Both the position numbers and the translations under genes were made by a program. A stretch of 64,000 nucleotides of DNA, from contig NZ_LXYI01000021.1 in NCBI RefSeq assembly GCF_001650875.1, forward strand, positions 17,558 through 81,557, in the 5' to 3' direction. Origin of the DNA: Sulfitobacter sp. EhC04 (GTDB taxonomy: Bacteria; Pseudomonadota; Alphaproteobacteria; Rhodobacterales; Rhodobacteraceae). Under the pieces are notes generated by a model. The model did no database searches and was not told where the DNA came from. It saw only the letters and a program-made list of their open reading frames with translations. Positions 8,245 through 16,632 of this stretch are shown here, in pieces (position 1 is the first letter of the stretch; every line of letters starts with the position of its first letter).

Positions 8245-9279
8245 TTAGCGGCGATGGCGGCGCAGGGTGTCTCCGAACGACAGGGTCGGGGTCATTGTAA
8301 CCTGCGTCGGAACATCCGGGTCCGGTGTCTCGGACGTGTAGTTCAGAACGATTTTCGCCGCCGCCTGGCCAATCTCGCTCCGGCAGGCATCCATCGTCGC
8401 CAATTGCCGTGGCAGACCCTGCAACAGTTCGACACCGTTGAATCCGGCCAGACCGATCTGACCCGGTATGTCGATTTTCTGGTCAATCAGATACAAAAGG
8501 CCGCCTGCACCGATCATGTCATTGGAATAATAAAGGAAATCCAAGTCCGGTGAGCGTTCCAGCATCTCCTGCGTCATTTCCCGACCCTTGGCCAGCGCGG
8601 ACCCCCCGGAATAGAACGCGCGATCCTCAATCTCGACGCCCGCCTTGGCCAGCGCTTCGGTGAATCCTTCAAATCGTTTGCGCGCGCGGTGGTCCAGCGG
8701 CATCTTGGTGCCCATGAACCCGATATGTTCATACCCTTCCTTGAGGATCGCATTGGCCATTTCACGCCCGGCCCGGCGATGCGAGATACCCACCATCGCG
8801 TCAACGGGCCGACCGTCGGTGTCCATGATCTCGACCACGGGAATGCCCGCGTTCTTGAGCATCGCGCGGGTCGCGTCTGAATGTTCCAGCCCTGCGATGA
8901 TCACACCCGATGGCCGCCAGGACAGCATTTCGTAAAGCACCCGTTCCTCTTTTTCGGGCAGGTAGTCCGTTACGCCGACCACGGGTTGCAGCGGCGTGTC
9001 CTCAAGGACCTGATTGATGCCATTCAGGACTTCAGGGAAAACCATGTTGGACAGCGAAGGGATGATGACCGCCACCAGGTTCACCCGTTGAGAAGCCAGC
9101 GACCCGGCAATCTGATTTGGCACGTATCCCAGCTCCTTTGCCGCAGCCAACACCTTGTTGCGTGTGGCTTCCGATACATCCCCTCTCTTTCGCAGAACCC
9201 TGCTCACGGTCATTTCCGAGACACCGCAGGCCTCGGATACATCGCGGAGGGTGAGCGGCCGTTTGGAAGATGTGGTCAA
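8245..9279 (-). CDS. LacI-family transcriptional regulator (GntR/IdnR-like)
   Basis: This 344-residue protein has an N-terminal LacI helix-turn-helix (TLRDVSEACGVSEMTVSRVL, residues about 10-29) and the hinge helix region ending YVPNQIAGSLAS. A periplasmic-binding-protein-like effector domain follows, with VNLVAVIIPSLSNMVF and later YSNDMIGAGGLLYL. The pattern resembles gluconate-type LacI repressors. It lies 334 bp beyond the end of the sugar-acid kinase/RuBisCO-like operon and points the same way. It is therefore a reasonable regulator for that module, binding a sugar acid, but no operator was found to prove it. Confidence 0.92.
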   Translation of the reverse strand: MTTSSKRPLTLRDVSEACGVSEMTVSRVLRKRGDVSEATRNKVLAAAKELGYVPNQIAGSLASQRVNLVAVIIPSLSNMVFPEVLNGINQVLEDTPLQPVVGVTDYLPEKEERVLYEMLSWRPSGVIIAGLEHSDATRAMLKNAGIPVVEIMDTDGRPVDAMVGISHRRAGREMANAILKEGYEHIGFMGTKMPLDHRARKRFEGFTEALAKAGVEIEDRAFYSGGSALAKGREMTQEMLERSPDLDFLYYSNDMIGAGGLLYLIDQKIDIPGQIGLAGFNGVELLQGLPRQLATMDACRSEIGQAAAKIVLNYTSETPDPDVPTQVTMTPTLSFGDTLRRHRR

Positions 9280-9613
9280 ATTTTCATTCCTGATTACTCA
9301 GCAACCAGTTAGCGCGAAGCATGGGCAACGATCAAGCGCAGGCTTAGTCGTTCGGGACATTGATGCCACCGTGTTCGGGTCGCGGGTGCGGCGAACCAGC
9401 AAGAGCTATGCGGCAGGTTACAGCGCATACCTTTTTGAAATATGCTTCAAACCGCGCCCAGAACGCAGCCGGTAGTGCTGCTGACATGAAACATCCTCCT
9501 GCAAAGGATGAATCACAGATCAAACCAAAAGGGGAACCAGCGGCTGAAGTCTTAGGTGCGCCGCTTTGATGTAATATCCCCCAAGCCCGAGCCGCGATGC
9601 GGCATTTGCACAG
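9280..9613. other. Non-coding gap upstream of the LacI-type gene
   Basis: No convincing gene is visible. The stretch should contain the promoter of the LacI-type gene and the 3' untranslated part of the sugar-acid operon. Short open frames here show no family resemblance. Confidence 0.5.
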
Positions 9614-10015
9614 TCACAGGCCAGTCTCGACAAGTTTTTGAAGTTGGTCCCGCAGGCTCCCACCGACCGTTAGCCCAAGCGCCTTGGCCGCATCGTTGAG
9701 ATGCGAAATTTCCCCGTGATCCCACATATCCTGTGCCTCGCCAATCCGGCCGGAGGTATGAGAGGTGGCACCCGCTGCAACACCTCTTTCCTGCAGCATC
9801 GACAGCGCCGCGATACCCGCGTCGTCTTTCCCCACACCGGCGTCGTTGAAAAACACGATCTTGAGCGGCACTTCGCAGGCGAATTCACCAGAACTTGCCC
9901 CGCCATGCGAGGCGGAAACCACAATAGTGCCAGCATCATCCGCTGTCACCTTCGTGATCGAGTCCATGAGAATGATGCGGCCATTCGGCCCTTTTTCGAC
10001 TTCCACTTTCAGCAT
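9614..10015 (-). CDS. Conserved protein of unknown function (133 residues) in sugar-acid operon
   Basis: A soluble 133-residue protein without signal or membrane segment. Residues about 38-43 (HGGASSG) and 54-68, with NDAGVGKDDAGIAAL, form compact Gly/Asp-rich motifs that look like a ligand- or catalysis-related core. The C-terminal third, SHLNDAAKALGLTVGGSL, is likely helical. I have the impression of similar unnamed proteins beside sugar-acid kinases, but no function is known to me. It is the last gene of the minus-strand run TRAP binding protein, RuBisCO-like protein, kinase, 133-residue protein. The 152-bp gap before it is larger than in the rest of the operon. It may be an accessory enzyme of the pathway. 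Confidence 0.7.
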   Translation of the reverse strand: MLKVEVEKGPNGRIILMDSITKVTADDAGTIVVSASHGGASSGEFACEVPLKIVFFNDAGVGKDDAGIAALSMLQERGVAAGATSHTSGRIGEAQDMWDHGEISHLNDAAKALGLTVGGSLRDQLQKLVETGL

Positions 10016-10167
10016 GATAAGCTCCTATTGAATAAAAGGGGTTATGAACCGCGCCCGGCGTGTTGGATTTGCCTGTGCCGGCAAAGTGACCGGCAGCCTA
10101 TCCAATCCTTTTCCGGAACGGCGATCGCGGAGTACCGTCCGATACCTTCCATCTGCGCAGTCACAAG

Positions 10168-11511
10168 TCAGTTCGACCTGCGAATCTCCTCGAAAAAATT
10201 ATCCGTCCCCATCTGACCACCCTTGAGAACGATCTCCATCCCGTCGAACGTGCCCTCCTCCGCATGGACCCGGCACAACGGTGCTCCGGGCGCCGCCGGG
10301 GCAATCATTGAAAGGGCATAGATGCCCATTTCAGCGACGACGCCGCTGGAGGTATCGCCCCCCGAGACGATGGCCCGACCAATCTTTGAACGCTTCAGGA
10401 CCTCGCGGAATATCCGCGCCAGAATCGACGAAAGTTGGTCGGAAAATTTGTGCGGATCGCGCGCCTGCAACTCTTGCTCCTCCTGTGTGGGGGCCCCGAG
10501 TGCCGTATAGGCGACGACGCTCTTTCCGGCTTCAAGCTCGGCCACCACATCCGCAATAACGGTTTCGACTTCGCTTTCCTGCCGGTCGGGGTCCAGCAGG
10601 GTGATCGGGCTGATCTGTCGCCCCACAAAACCCGCATCCAAAGCCGAGAGAATTTGGCGCTCTGTCAGGGGCGAGCAGCTACCGGACATGACAAAAAGCT
10701 TATCGACCTCGCTCCGCAGATGCGCCGGTTCGTCGTCCGGCGCGATGTGCCCGGACCTTCGCCAATATTCCACCAGACCATACTCGACGCCGGACGAACC
10801 GGCGCAAAAGACCGGAGCCTCTTGAGCGCTGCGCCACAGGAGTTCTCCTGCGCGAGCGCTGCTCTCCTTGTCCGCCACGTCGTAAAACAGCACCTGGGCA
10901 CCGTTGGCGCGCAATCTGCTGTCGCAGTCGCAATAGTCCTCCCCAAGGATCTCCGCGATGTCGAGCAGATCAATTGACCGGTCTGTCTGCTGGCCAAGAT
11001 GCAGGCGGAGGTCACCTTCGTGCATGGGGGTAATGGGATGGGCGCTCATCACCGGATGACGGTCGATCCGATAGATAGCGCTCCCAAAGCCAGCGAATAG
11101 GTTTCCAAATGTTTGATAGCGACGCAGGCTGGGGGCGCCAACAATCACTGGCACGCAGGCGGATGAAAAAATATCCGCCCCAATGTCGATCGCACGCCCA
11201 ATGCTGCCTGTATGGGGCGCACTGTCGAAGGTCGAGCAGACCTTATAATGGCAAACTGGTGCGCCCAGTTCCTTGAGCGCCTCGAAGATCGGCGGTAGAT
11301 TTTCGCTCATCCAGTCCGGTGACTTGCTGCGGCTGTTACCGGCAACTCCAATGGCGCGCAGACCATCGAATTGGGCAAGGCGTTGGGCAGAGGGAACCTC
11401 CAGAAACAAGACAGCAGGCACACCGTTTCGGCAGAGCGACTCCATAGCGTCGGTCGAGCCTGTGAAATCGTCGCCATAAAAGGTCAGCAGTAGATTTGAT
11501 TTTTCACTCAC
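10168..11511 (-). CDS. Four-carbon acid sugar kinase family protein (DUF1537; OiaK/DtnK/OtnK-like)
   Basis: At 447 residues this fits the two-domain DUF1537 kinases. The N-terminal sugar-binding motif FYGDDFTGSTDAME is at residues 11-24, and the C-terminal nucleotide-binding motif IVSGGDTSSGVV near 395. Family members phosphorylate four-carbon sugar acids such as threonate and erythronate, or 3-oxo-isoapionate (OiaK). The start overlaps the stop of the RuBisCO-like gene by 4 bp. Pairing of such a kinase with a RuBisCO-like protein is the arrangement known from D-apionate degradation (OiaK with OiaX or OiaT), so 3-oxo-isoapionate or a close relative is the leading substrate. This is an inference; other C4/C5 acids remain possible. 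Confidence 0.9.
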   Translation of the reverse strand: MSEKSNLLLTFYGDDFTGSTDAMESLCRNGVPAVLFLEVPSAQRLAQFDGLRAIGVAGNSRSKSPDWMSENLPPIFEALKELGAPVCHYKVCSTFDSAPHTGSIGRAIDIGADIFSSACVPVIVGAPSLRRYQTFGNLFAGFGSAIYRIDRHPVMSAHPITPMHEGDLRLHLGQQTDRSIDLLDIAEILGEDYCDCDSRLRANGAQVLFYDVADKESSARAGELLWRSAQEAPVFCAGSSGVEYGLVEYWRRSGHIAPDDEPAHLRSEVDKLFVMSGSCSPLTERQILSALDAGFVGRQISPITLLDPDRQESEVETVIADVVAELEAGKSVVAYTALGAPTQEEQELQARDPHKFSDQLSSILARIFREVLKRSKIGRAIVSGGDTSSGVVAEMGIYALSMIAPAAPGAPLCRVHAEEGTFDGMEIVLKGGQMGTDNFFEEIRRSN

Positions 11512-12770
11512 TTTTCAAAGTACTCCAACGCTTGTGCAAGATGGGGGCGGTTCTGTGCATAGTCTGACGGGGCCACACCTTCGACGGCGGCCTGCCATGC
11601 ATCGCGAACACTTTCGACACCAGCCGCAATTCCCGAAGGATGGCCGATAATACCGCCTCCGCAGCAGTAGATTAGGTCAGTGCTGCCCACCGATTTGAAG
11701 GTCTCCCCTGCCTGAACGGCTGTCTGTCCAGAGGAAAACACCGGCATTGCCTGGTAGGGGGCATCTTCGAACAGAGGTGTCAGGCAAGCGCGCGCCGAGG
11801 CGACAACGCTTTGATCAGGCTCGGAAAATTTGTTGGAAATCCCGTTAACATGCATGTGATCCGCGCCCGCCAGCCGCCAAAGCTTTTGCCAGGCGCGGTA
11901 CTCGATTCCGATATGGGGCGAGCGATAGAAAAGGCCCCATCCATTTCTATGGCCATGGATGGGCAGTTGGCTGTGGCGGCGCAATGCCCCGAACCCGGCC
12001 AGTCCCACGCTGTTGAGGCTCGCCATGACACAAGTGCCGCCCTCTTCGCGGACCCGGTCATGTCGCCGCAGCATCTCGTCGGTTTCACCGGTGACATTGA
12101 ACGCGTACATCGGTTTGCGCCCGGTGCGCTCTGCGTGATCACGAATGACTGCCATTACCTTGGTTACGCGTTCGTCGAATGGACAGTGCGGCCCATCAGC
12201 CTGCAGCTCGTCATCCTTGATGAAATCGATTCCGGCTTCAACGAGATCCTTGACGATCTCTGCGGTCTGATCCGGCGACAGGCCAACTGATGGTTTTATG
12301 ATCGTGCCGACCAGTGGGCCAGAGGACACTCCGGCAAGCTCTCGTGTGCCAGTAATGCCAAATGCGGGGCCCTGGTAGGTCTCGGCAAAAGCCCGTGGCG
12401 GGGCGACGTCGATCAGGCGCAGTCCGGAAAATTGCTGCAATTCGAAGAGGTTGCCCGCTATCGTGGCCAGCAGGTTGGGCAATGACGTTCCCATATTGGC
12501 GAGAGGCCAGGAAATCGTCACTTGCGCGCGTTGCCATTTCGGTGAGGAAACACCTTTCGGCGTCATGGCACCGGGCAGAGAGGGTGTCGACACGGTCTCC
12601 AGTGGCGTGATCGTCTCGACCACGGCTGCGGAACGCGCTTTCAGTTCTGCGTCTTCATTGGGGATTTTGAGAAACGTGCCCGAGGATTGCTCACCAGCCA
12701 TTGCCGCGGCTGCTACCTCTAGCGGGTATGCGGTTTCGATCCAGTAGGTCGCGACGATACGTTCAGTCAA
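11508..12770 (-). CDS. RuBisCO-like protein (form IV), sugar-acid type (OiaX/OiaT-like)
   Basis: This 420-residue protein follows the RuBisCO large-subunit fold. Many active-site equivalents are kept: N107, K159 in IIKPSVGLS, the carbamylated lysine K185 with D187 and E188 in FIKDDE, H274 and R275 in HGHRNG, H307, and the loop-6 lysine K314. The second lysine of the KPK motif is replaced by Ser161, and the SGG phosphate loop reads SSGQT. This suggests a working enolase- or decarboxylase-type enzyme rather than a CO2-fixing one. Coupling to a DUF1537 kinase points to a 3-oxo-isoapionate-4-phosphate decarboxylase or transcarboxylase/hydrolase. Which of the two cannot be told by eye. Confidence 0.9.
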   Translation of the reverse strand: MTERIVATYWIETAYPLEVAAAAMAGEQSSGTFLKIPNEDAELKARSAAVVETITPLETVSTPSLPGAMTPKGVSSPKWQRAQVTISWPLANMGTSLPNLLATIAGNLFELQQFSGLRLIDVAPPRAFAETYQGPAFGITGTRELAGVSSGPLVGTIIKPSVGLSPDQTAEIVKDLVEAGIDFIKDDELQADGPHCPFDERVTKVMAVIRDHAERTGRKPMYAFNVTGETDEMLRRHDRVREEGGTCVMASLNSVGLAGFGALRRHSQLPIHGHRNGWGLFYRSPHIGIEYRAWQKLWRLAGADHMHVNGISNKFSEPDQSVVASARACLTPLFEDAPYQAMPVFSSGQTAVQAGETFKSVGSTDLIYCCGGGIIGHPSGIAAGVESVRDAWQAAVEGVAPSDYAQNRPHLAQALEYFEK

Positions 12771-12883
12771 AGGGGATCTCTCACAAAAAATAGAAGTGGT
12801 CTTTTTGAAACAAGACCGGCGGAAACGCGGATCATTTCGAGCAAGACATGCTGATGATTATTGGCAGATTGATCCGGTCAAGC

Positions 12884-12908
12884 CGCGGCGCCCCCTGAGG
12901 GCGCCGCG
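12884..12908 (-). other. Intercistronic hairpin after second TRAP binding-protein gene
   Basis: CGCGGCGCCC and GGGCGCCGCG make a perfect 10-bp stem with a 5-base loop, 15 bp downstream of the dctP stop on the minus strand. No U-run follows. Its position mirrors the hairpin at 3620-3643 and probably stabilises the binding-protein message within a longer transcript. Confidence 0.6.
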
Positions 12909-12923
12909 TCCGGGATCAACCTA

Positions 12924-13967
12924 TTACTTTTTCGCTTCTTCGATGAGCGCCGCACGATATGCCTCAAGCAGCTCTTCGGGCTTCTCATAGCCCTTTTCCT
13001 TGGCGCGCTTGAGCCAATCCTCCTCGATCGGTGCGAACAGAGTGCGCATGTGCTCCACATCTTCGGAGGAGGCCGTTACAACACTATAATTGTAGTCGGC
13101 TTTCAGCACTTTGATCGCATCAAGGTCCTGAGCCTCCCATTCCGCGCCAAACTTTGCCGCAACTTTGTCGGCCGAGATTGCCATGATCGCTGCACGGTCA
13201 GCCTCGGAGATCTTGGCCCATGTATTGCTGTTGACGATGATCATGGAGACAGGGCCCGTTAGGCCGCCAGGCACCATGTAGGCACTGTCGGTCAGGTCAG
13301 CCTGGTTGAAACCCACCAAGGTGCTGGGGAGCGTGACCTGGCCGTCGATTACGCCGGTCGACAACATCTCATAGGCTTCTGCCGGCGTTTTGGTGATTGG
13401 AACACCGTCAAGAAGCTTTACGATCTCGATGACGTTGGAGCTCGGCGCCCTGAGCTTCAAACCTGCGATATCTTCAGCCTTGTTGATGACTTTGCCCTTA
13501 ACAAAGAAATGCGATGCCGAGAGCGGGAAGGTCGTCAGAACGTGGACACCATCATAAACATTGAAGTCTTCCAGGTATTCCCGATAGATGCGATCATATA
13601 CCGGCGCGTGGATCGAAGCGCGATCGGACGTCAGCGGGAGATCGGCAAACTCGGCCACAGGAAAACGCCCAGGCGTGAAGCCGGTGGTGAACCAGCCTGC
13701 GTCAGCCAAACCGTCGCGCACCACGTCGAACTGGCTTGCGGGAGTGCCAACGACCTTTGGAAGAATGTCAACCTTTACGCGACCTTCGGTAACCTTTTCG
13801 ATTTCAGCGAACCAAGGTTCAATCACATCTGTAAGCGCGAAGTAGTTCCCAGGAAACCAGTTCGAATATTTTATCGTCACGGTTTCTTGCGCAGCGGCGC
13901 CCATGGGCAGCATCGTCAGACAGAGGCTGGTTACGACCCCCACGAAATTTAATCGTTTATACAACAT
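12924..13967 (-). CDS. TRAP transporter periplasmic substrate-binding protein (DctP family), sugar-acid module
   Basis: A 347-residue secreted protein with a signal peptide ending near AAAQETV (cleavage about residue 27). The binding-site arginine region is GLKLRAPSSNVIEIVK near residue 170, and the TRAP segment AYEMLSTGVIDGQVTLPS follows near 210. The start at 13967 is preceded by GGAGG. It is the first gene of the minus-strand module that continues to the RuBisCO-like protein and kinase. It most likely captures the sugar acid, or its precursor, fed into that pathway. Its permease genes are on the other strand, 0.8 kb away. Confidence 0.9.
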   Translation of the reverse strand: MLYKRLNFVGVVTSLCLTMLPMGAAAQETVTIKYSNWFPGNYFALTDVIEPWFAEIEKVTEGRVKVDILPKVVGTPASQFDVVRDGLADAGWFTTGFTPGRFPVAEFADLPLTSDRASIHAPVYDRIYREYLEDFNVYDGVHVLTTFPLSASHFFVKGKVINKAEDIAGLKLRAPSSNVIEIVKLLDGVPITKTPAEAYEMLSTGVIDGQVTLPSTLVGFNQADLTDSAYMVPGGLTGPVSMIIVNSNTWAKISEADRAAIMAISADKVAAKFGAEWEAQDLDAIKVLKADYNYSVVTASSEDVEHMRTLFAPIEEDWLKRAKEKGYEKPEELLEAYRAALIEEAKK

Positions 13968-14768
13968 TAAGTTCTCCTCCCTTGATTATTATAGGTGCCG
14001 GCGCAGCTACCGGCGCGGTCCAGCATGGGCATGTCACACCAAATCAAGAATTGAGTATGTCCCTGCGGTGTGTGACATCTGACAAAGTTTGTTCATGGTT
14101 AGGTGCGGGGCACAGCAAGTTGCGCCGTTGGGGTGACCCAGCTGCCTGAAGAGTAAATCGCCAGCCGTCGTAGATCGCATGTCCTTGAGGATCATCGCTA
14201 AAGCGAGGTGAGTAATGTGAGAACGACCGGAAAACGACAATGCGGACTGCTAAAAGTCTCAAATTCATACTGGGGGGAGTCCATATGAACACTGTCAATG
14301 GCATCGGAGCGGCGATGGCTGCTTCTGCTATAGTCAGAATTTGCGCGAGGCGTGGCACAATGCCATTCATCGTAGTTTGCGACGAGATGTCAGTCCACTT
14401 AAGGGCGACATGTCTGCAGTTCGGGGCGATCGTGCGGTCTACCAAAAATCGGGTGATGATCGACCTTCTGTCCGGAATCTCGGGAGGCGCGGCAAGCTAG
14501 CTCTGCGTCGTGAGGATGTTTTTGCCTTAAGACCTTTGTTTTGGCCGGGTGTCGGCCAGAAAGGTTTTTACGCATTTTGACGAACAAGCATGCAGCGTCG
14601 AGTTCAGTACCATCCACTCAAATCCCCTAGGCGACAGGTGACCATGCAACGTGCCATATCAAGCATGTGCGATCTGCATAAGGTCATATGTCATTCAACT
14701 TATCACTGCGGCGGCTGCCGCGAAGACAACAGCGACGTCGTGACCCCCTTTCATTCTGGAGTTCAAAG
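13968..14768. promoter_or_regulatory. Divergent 0.8-kb region between TRAP binding-protein and permease genes
   Basis: No gene could be supported in this unusually long divergent gap. Several open frames exist on both strands but none resembles a known family. It must hold two promoters. The most obvious structure is the inverted repeat at 14031-14078. Some of the gap may be remains of an inserted or decayed gene. Confidence 0.4.
14031..14078. promoter_or_regulatory. Inverted repeat in divergent TRAP promoter region
   Basis: ATGTCACACC (14031-14040) and GGTGTGTGACAT (14067-14078) are complementary apart from one extra GT, with 26 bases between. It lies 64 bp upstream of the binding-protein start. 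It could be an operator pair or an RNA hairpin in the 5' leader. Confidence 0.35.
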
Positions 14769-15335
14769 ATGACAAGAAAACTTGCAACAATCGCCAGCGT
14801 ACTCGCTGCGACTGCGCTTTTTGCGCTGATGATGGTGACATTTGTCGATGTGATTGGCCGGAGTGTCTTCAATCGGCCACTCACGGGTGGCAGCGAATTA
14901 TCCGAAATCCTGCTCGCCGCCTCAATTTTTCTGATGCTGCCACTGGTTGCAGCAAGCGAAGAGCATATCGCGGTCGACTTGATAGATCCTTTTCGAGGTA
15001 TTTTCTTGGTGCGGGTCGAAAAGATTCTCGTGACCGTTCTCGGGTCGGGGCTCTTTGCAATTATCGGCTGGAGGTTGTGGATTATTGGGGATCAGGCCGT
15101 CGGTTACCAAGATACCACGCCTTCGCTGCAAATTCCACTTGCGCCCATCATGTATAGCATTTCGATCTTGTCGTTTGTTGCAGCGCTCATGTTTTTTGCG
15201 GCTTTGCGAAATTGGAACCTGAAAGAAACGAAGAACCCCGAACTTGAACGGATCCTGAAGGCCGAAGGGCTCGATAGCCCGACTTCCGATGAACCTACCA
15301 GCGAAAAGCCCTCGAAGACGACGGTGGAGAACTAA
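14769..15335 (+). CDS. TRAP transporter small permease (DctQ family), sugar-acid module
   Basis: A 188-residue protein with four predicted membrane helices. The start at 14769 is chosen because CTGGAG lies 8 bases upstream and the N-terminus MTRKLATIASVLAATALFAL enters the first helix directly. An upstream in-frame start would add a basic 27-residue tail. The middle holds AASEEHIAVDLIDPFRG, matching the conserved DctQ loop. The C-terminus is longer and more charged than usual. It ends 1 bp before the large permease gene and faces the binding-protein gene across the 0.8-kb divergent region. Confidence 0.88.
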   Translation: MTRKLATIASVLAATALFALMMVTFVDVIGRSVFNRPLTGGSELSEILLAASIFLMLPLVAASEEHIAVDLIDPFRGIFLVRVEKILVTVLGSGLFAIIGWRLWIIGDQAVGYQDTTPSLQIPLAPIMYSISILSFVAALMFFAALRNWNLKETKNPELERILKAEGLDSPTSDEPTSEKPSKTTVEN

Positions 15336-15336
15336 T

Positions 15337-16632
15337 ATGACAATTGCTCTGATCGGTTTTGCTTTTGCATTCCTCCTCATCTTCCTGCGCGTTCCAATCG
15401 CCCTTGCAATGGGCGTCACGGGGTTTCTCGGCTTCGGCCATCTCGTGGGCTGGCCCCAATCTGCCATCATGGCTGCTATCGTCACGCGTGAGAGTACGAT
15501 GTCCTATGCCATGGTGGTGATCCCGCTCTTTATCCTGATGGGCAACTTCATTGCCGGCACCGGCGTGTCGCGTGAGATTTACCATGCGGCGCAGGCGTTT
15601 GTCGGCCATCGCCGGGGCGGCCTGGCTATGGCCACAGTGCTGGCAAGTGGCGGATTTGCCTCGATTTGCGGATCAAGCGTCGCCACAGTGGTGACCATCG
15701 GCAAGGTCGCCATGCCCTCGATGCGCCACTACAAATACGATGACGGCCTGAGTACCGCCTCCATTGCGGCTGGTGCAACTCTGGGCATTCTCATTCCGCC
15801 GAGCGTGTTGATGGTGGTCTACGGAATCCTCACTGAAACCCATATCGGCAAACTCTATGCGGCGGGGCTCATCCCCGGTCTGCTAGGCGTGCTGCTTTAT
15901 CTGGCTGCCGTGCGCTACACGGTCAAGCGCAGCCCGACCGCTGCCCCAACGGCCCCCCTTGTAAGTTGGGGTGATAGGTTCAGATCGCTCGCCGGAGTCT
16001 GGGCTGCACTTTTGCTGTTTGTCACTGTGATCGGCGGAATCTATTTGGGAGTTTTCACCGCGACAGAGGCGGCAGGTTTTGGGGCCTTCGGCGCCTTCAT
16101 CATCGCGCTTGCACGCAGGAAGCTCACACTTCGGAAGCTCTACGACATCCTGATCGACAGTGCCCGAACAACAGCAATCCTGTTTGCGCTGGTGATCGGT
16201 GCGGCACTGTTTAGCGAGTTCTTGAACTATTCCGGCGTGCACCGCGCATTGTTGGAGTTCATGACCCAATCGGGGTTCTCGCCTGCGATGATCATCGTTG
16301 TGATCTGCTTGATCTACGTGTTGTTGGGAATGGTGATGGAAACGATGTCCATGATCTTTCTGACAGTCCCACTGTTTTTCCCCATCGTGGTCGGACTGGG
16401 ATTTGATCCGGTATGGTTTGGCATCATTCTCGTGATGCTCTGCGAGCTGGGGCTCATCACGCCACCGATTGGAATTAATCTGTTCGTCATGCGCTCCGTT
16501 GCGCCGGACGTGCCGATCAGCAAGATCATTCGCGGTGTGATACCCTTCATCAGCGTGGATATCGTTAGAATTGCCCTTGTAGCGTTGTTTCCAGTCATCG
16601 CTTTGTTTCTTCCTGAGCTGCTATTCAACTAG
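15337..16632 (+). CDS. TRAP transporter large permease (DctM family), sugar-acid module
   Basis: A 431-residue membrane protein with about twelve helices. Standard DctM blocks are CGSSVATVVTIGKVAMPSM near residue 125, TLGILIPPSVLMVVYG near 150, and LITPPIGINLFVMRS near 380. The start at 15337 is 1 bp after the DctQ stop; an earlier in-frame ATG inside dctQ would add 16 basic residues and is unlikely. With the divergent binding protein it completes a second TRAP importer, presumably for the substrate of the RuBisCO-like/kinase pathway. A strong hairpin follows at 16724. Confidence 0.92.
   Translation: MTIALIGFAFAFLLIFLRVPIALAMGVTGFLGFGHLVGWPQSAIMAAIVTRESTMSYAMVVIPLFILMGNFIAGTGVSREIYHAAQAFVGHRRGGLAMATVLASGGFASICGSSVATVVTIGKVAMPSMRHYKYDDGLSTASIAAGATLGILIPPSVLMVVYGILTETHIGKLYAAGLIPGLLGVLLYLAAVRYTVKRSPTAAPTAPLVSWGDRFRSLAGVWAALLLFVTVIGGIYLGVFTATEAAGFGAFGAFIIALARRKLTLRKLYDILIDSARTTAILFALVIGAALFSEFLNYSGVHRALLEFMTQSGFSPAMIIVVICLIYVLLGMVMETMSMIFLTVPLFFPIVVGLGFDPVWFGIILVMLCELGLITPPIGINLFVMRSVAPDVPISKIIRGVIPFISVDIVRIALVALFPVIALFLPELLFN

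Noticed and set aside
9360..9569. Short plus-strand frame upstream of the LacI-type gene
   Set aside because: No family match, starts at a weak codon without ribosome site.
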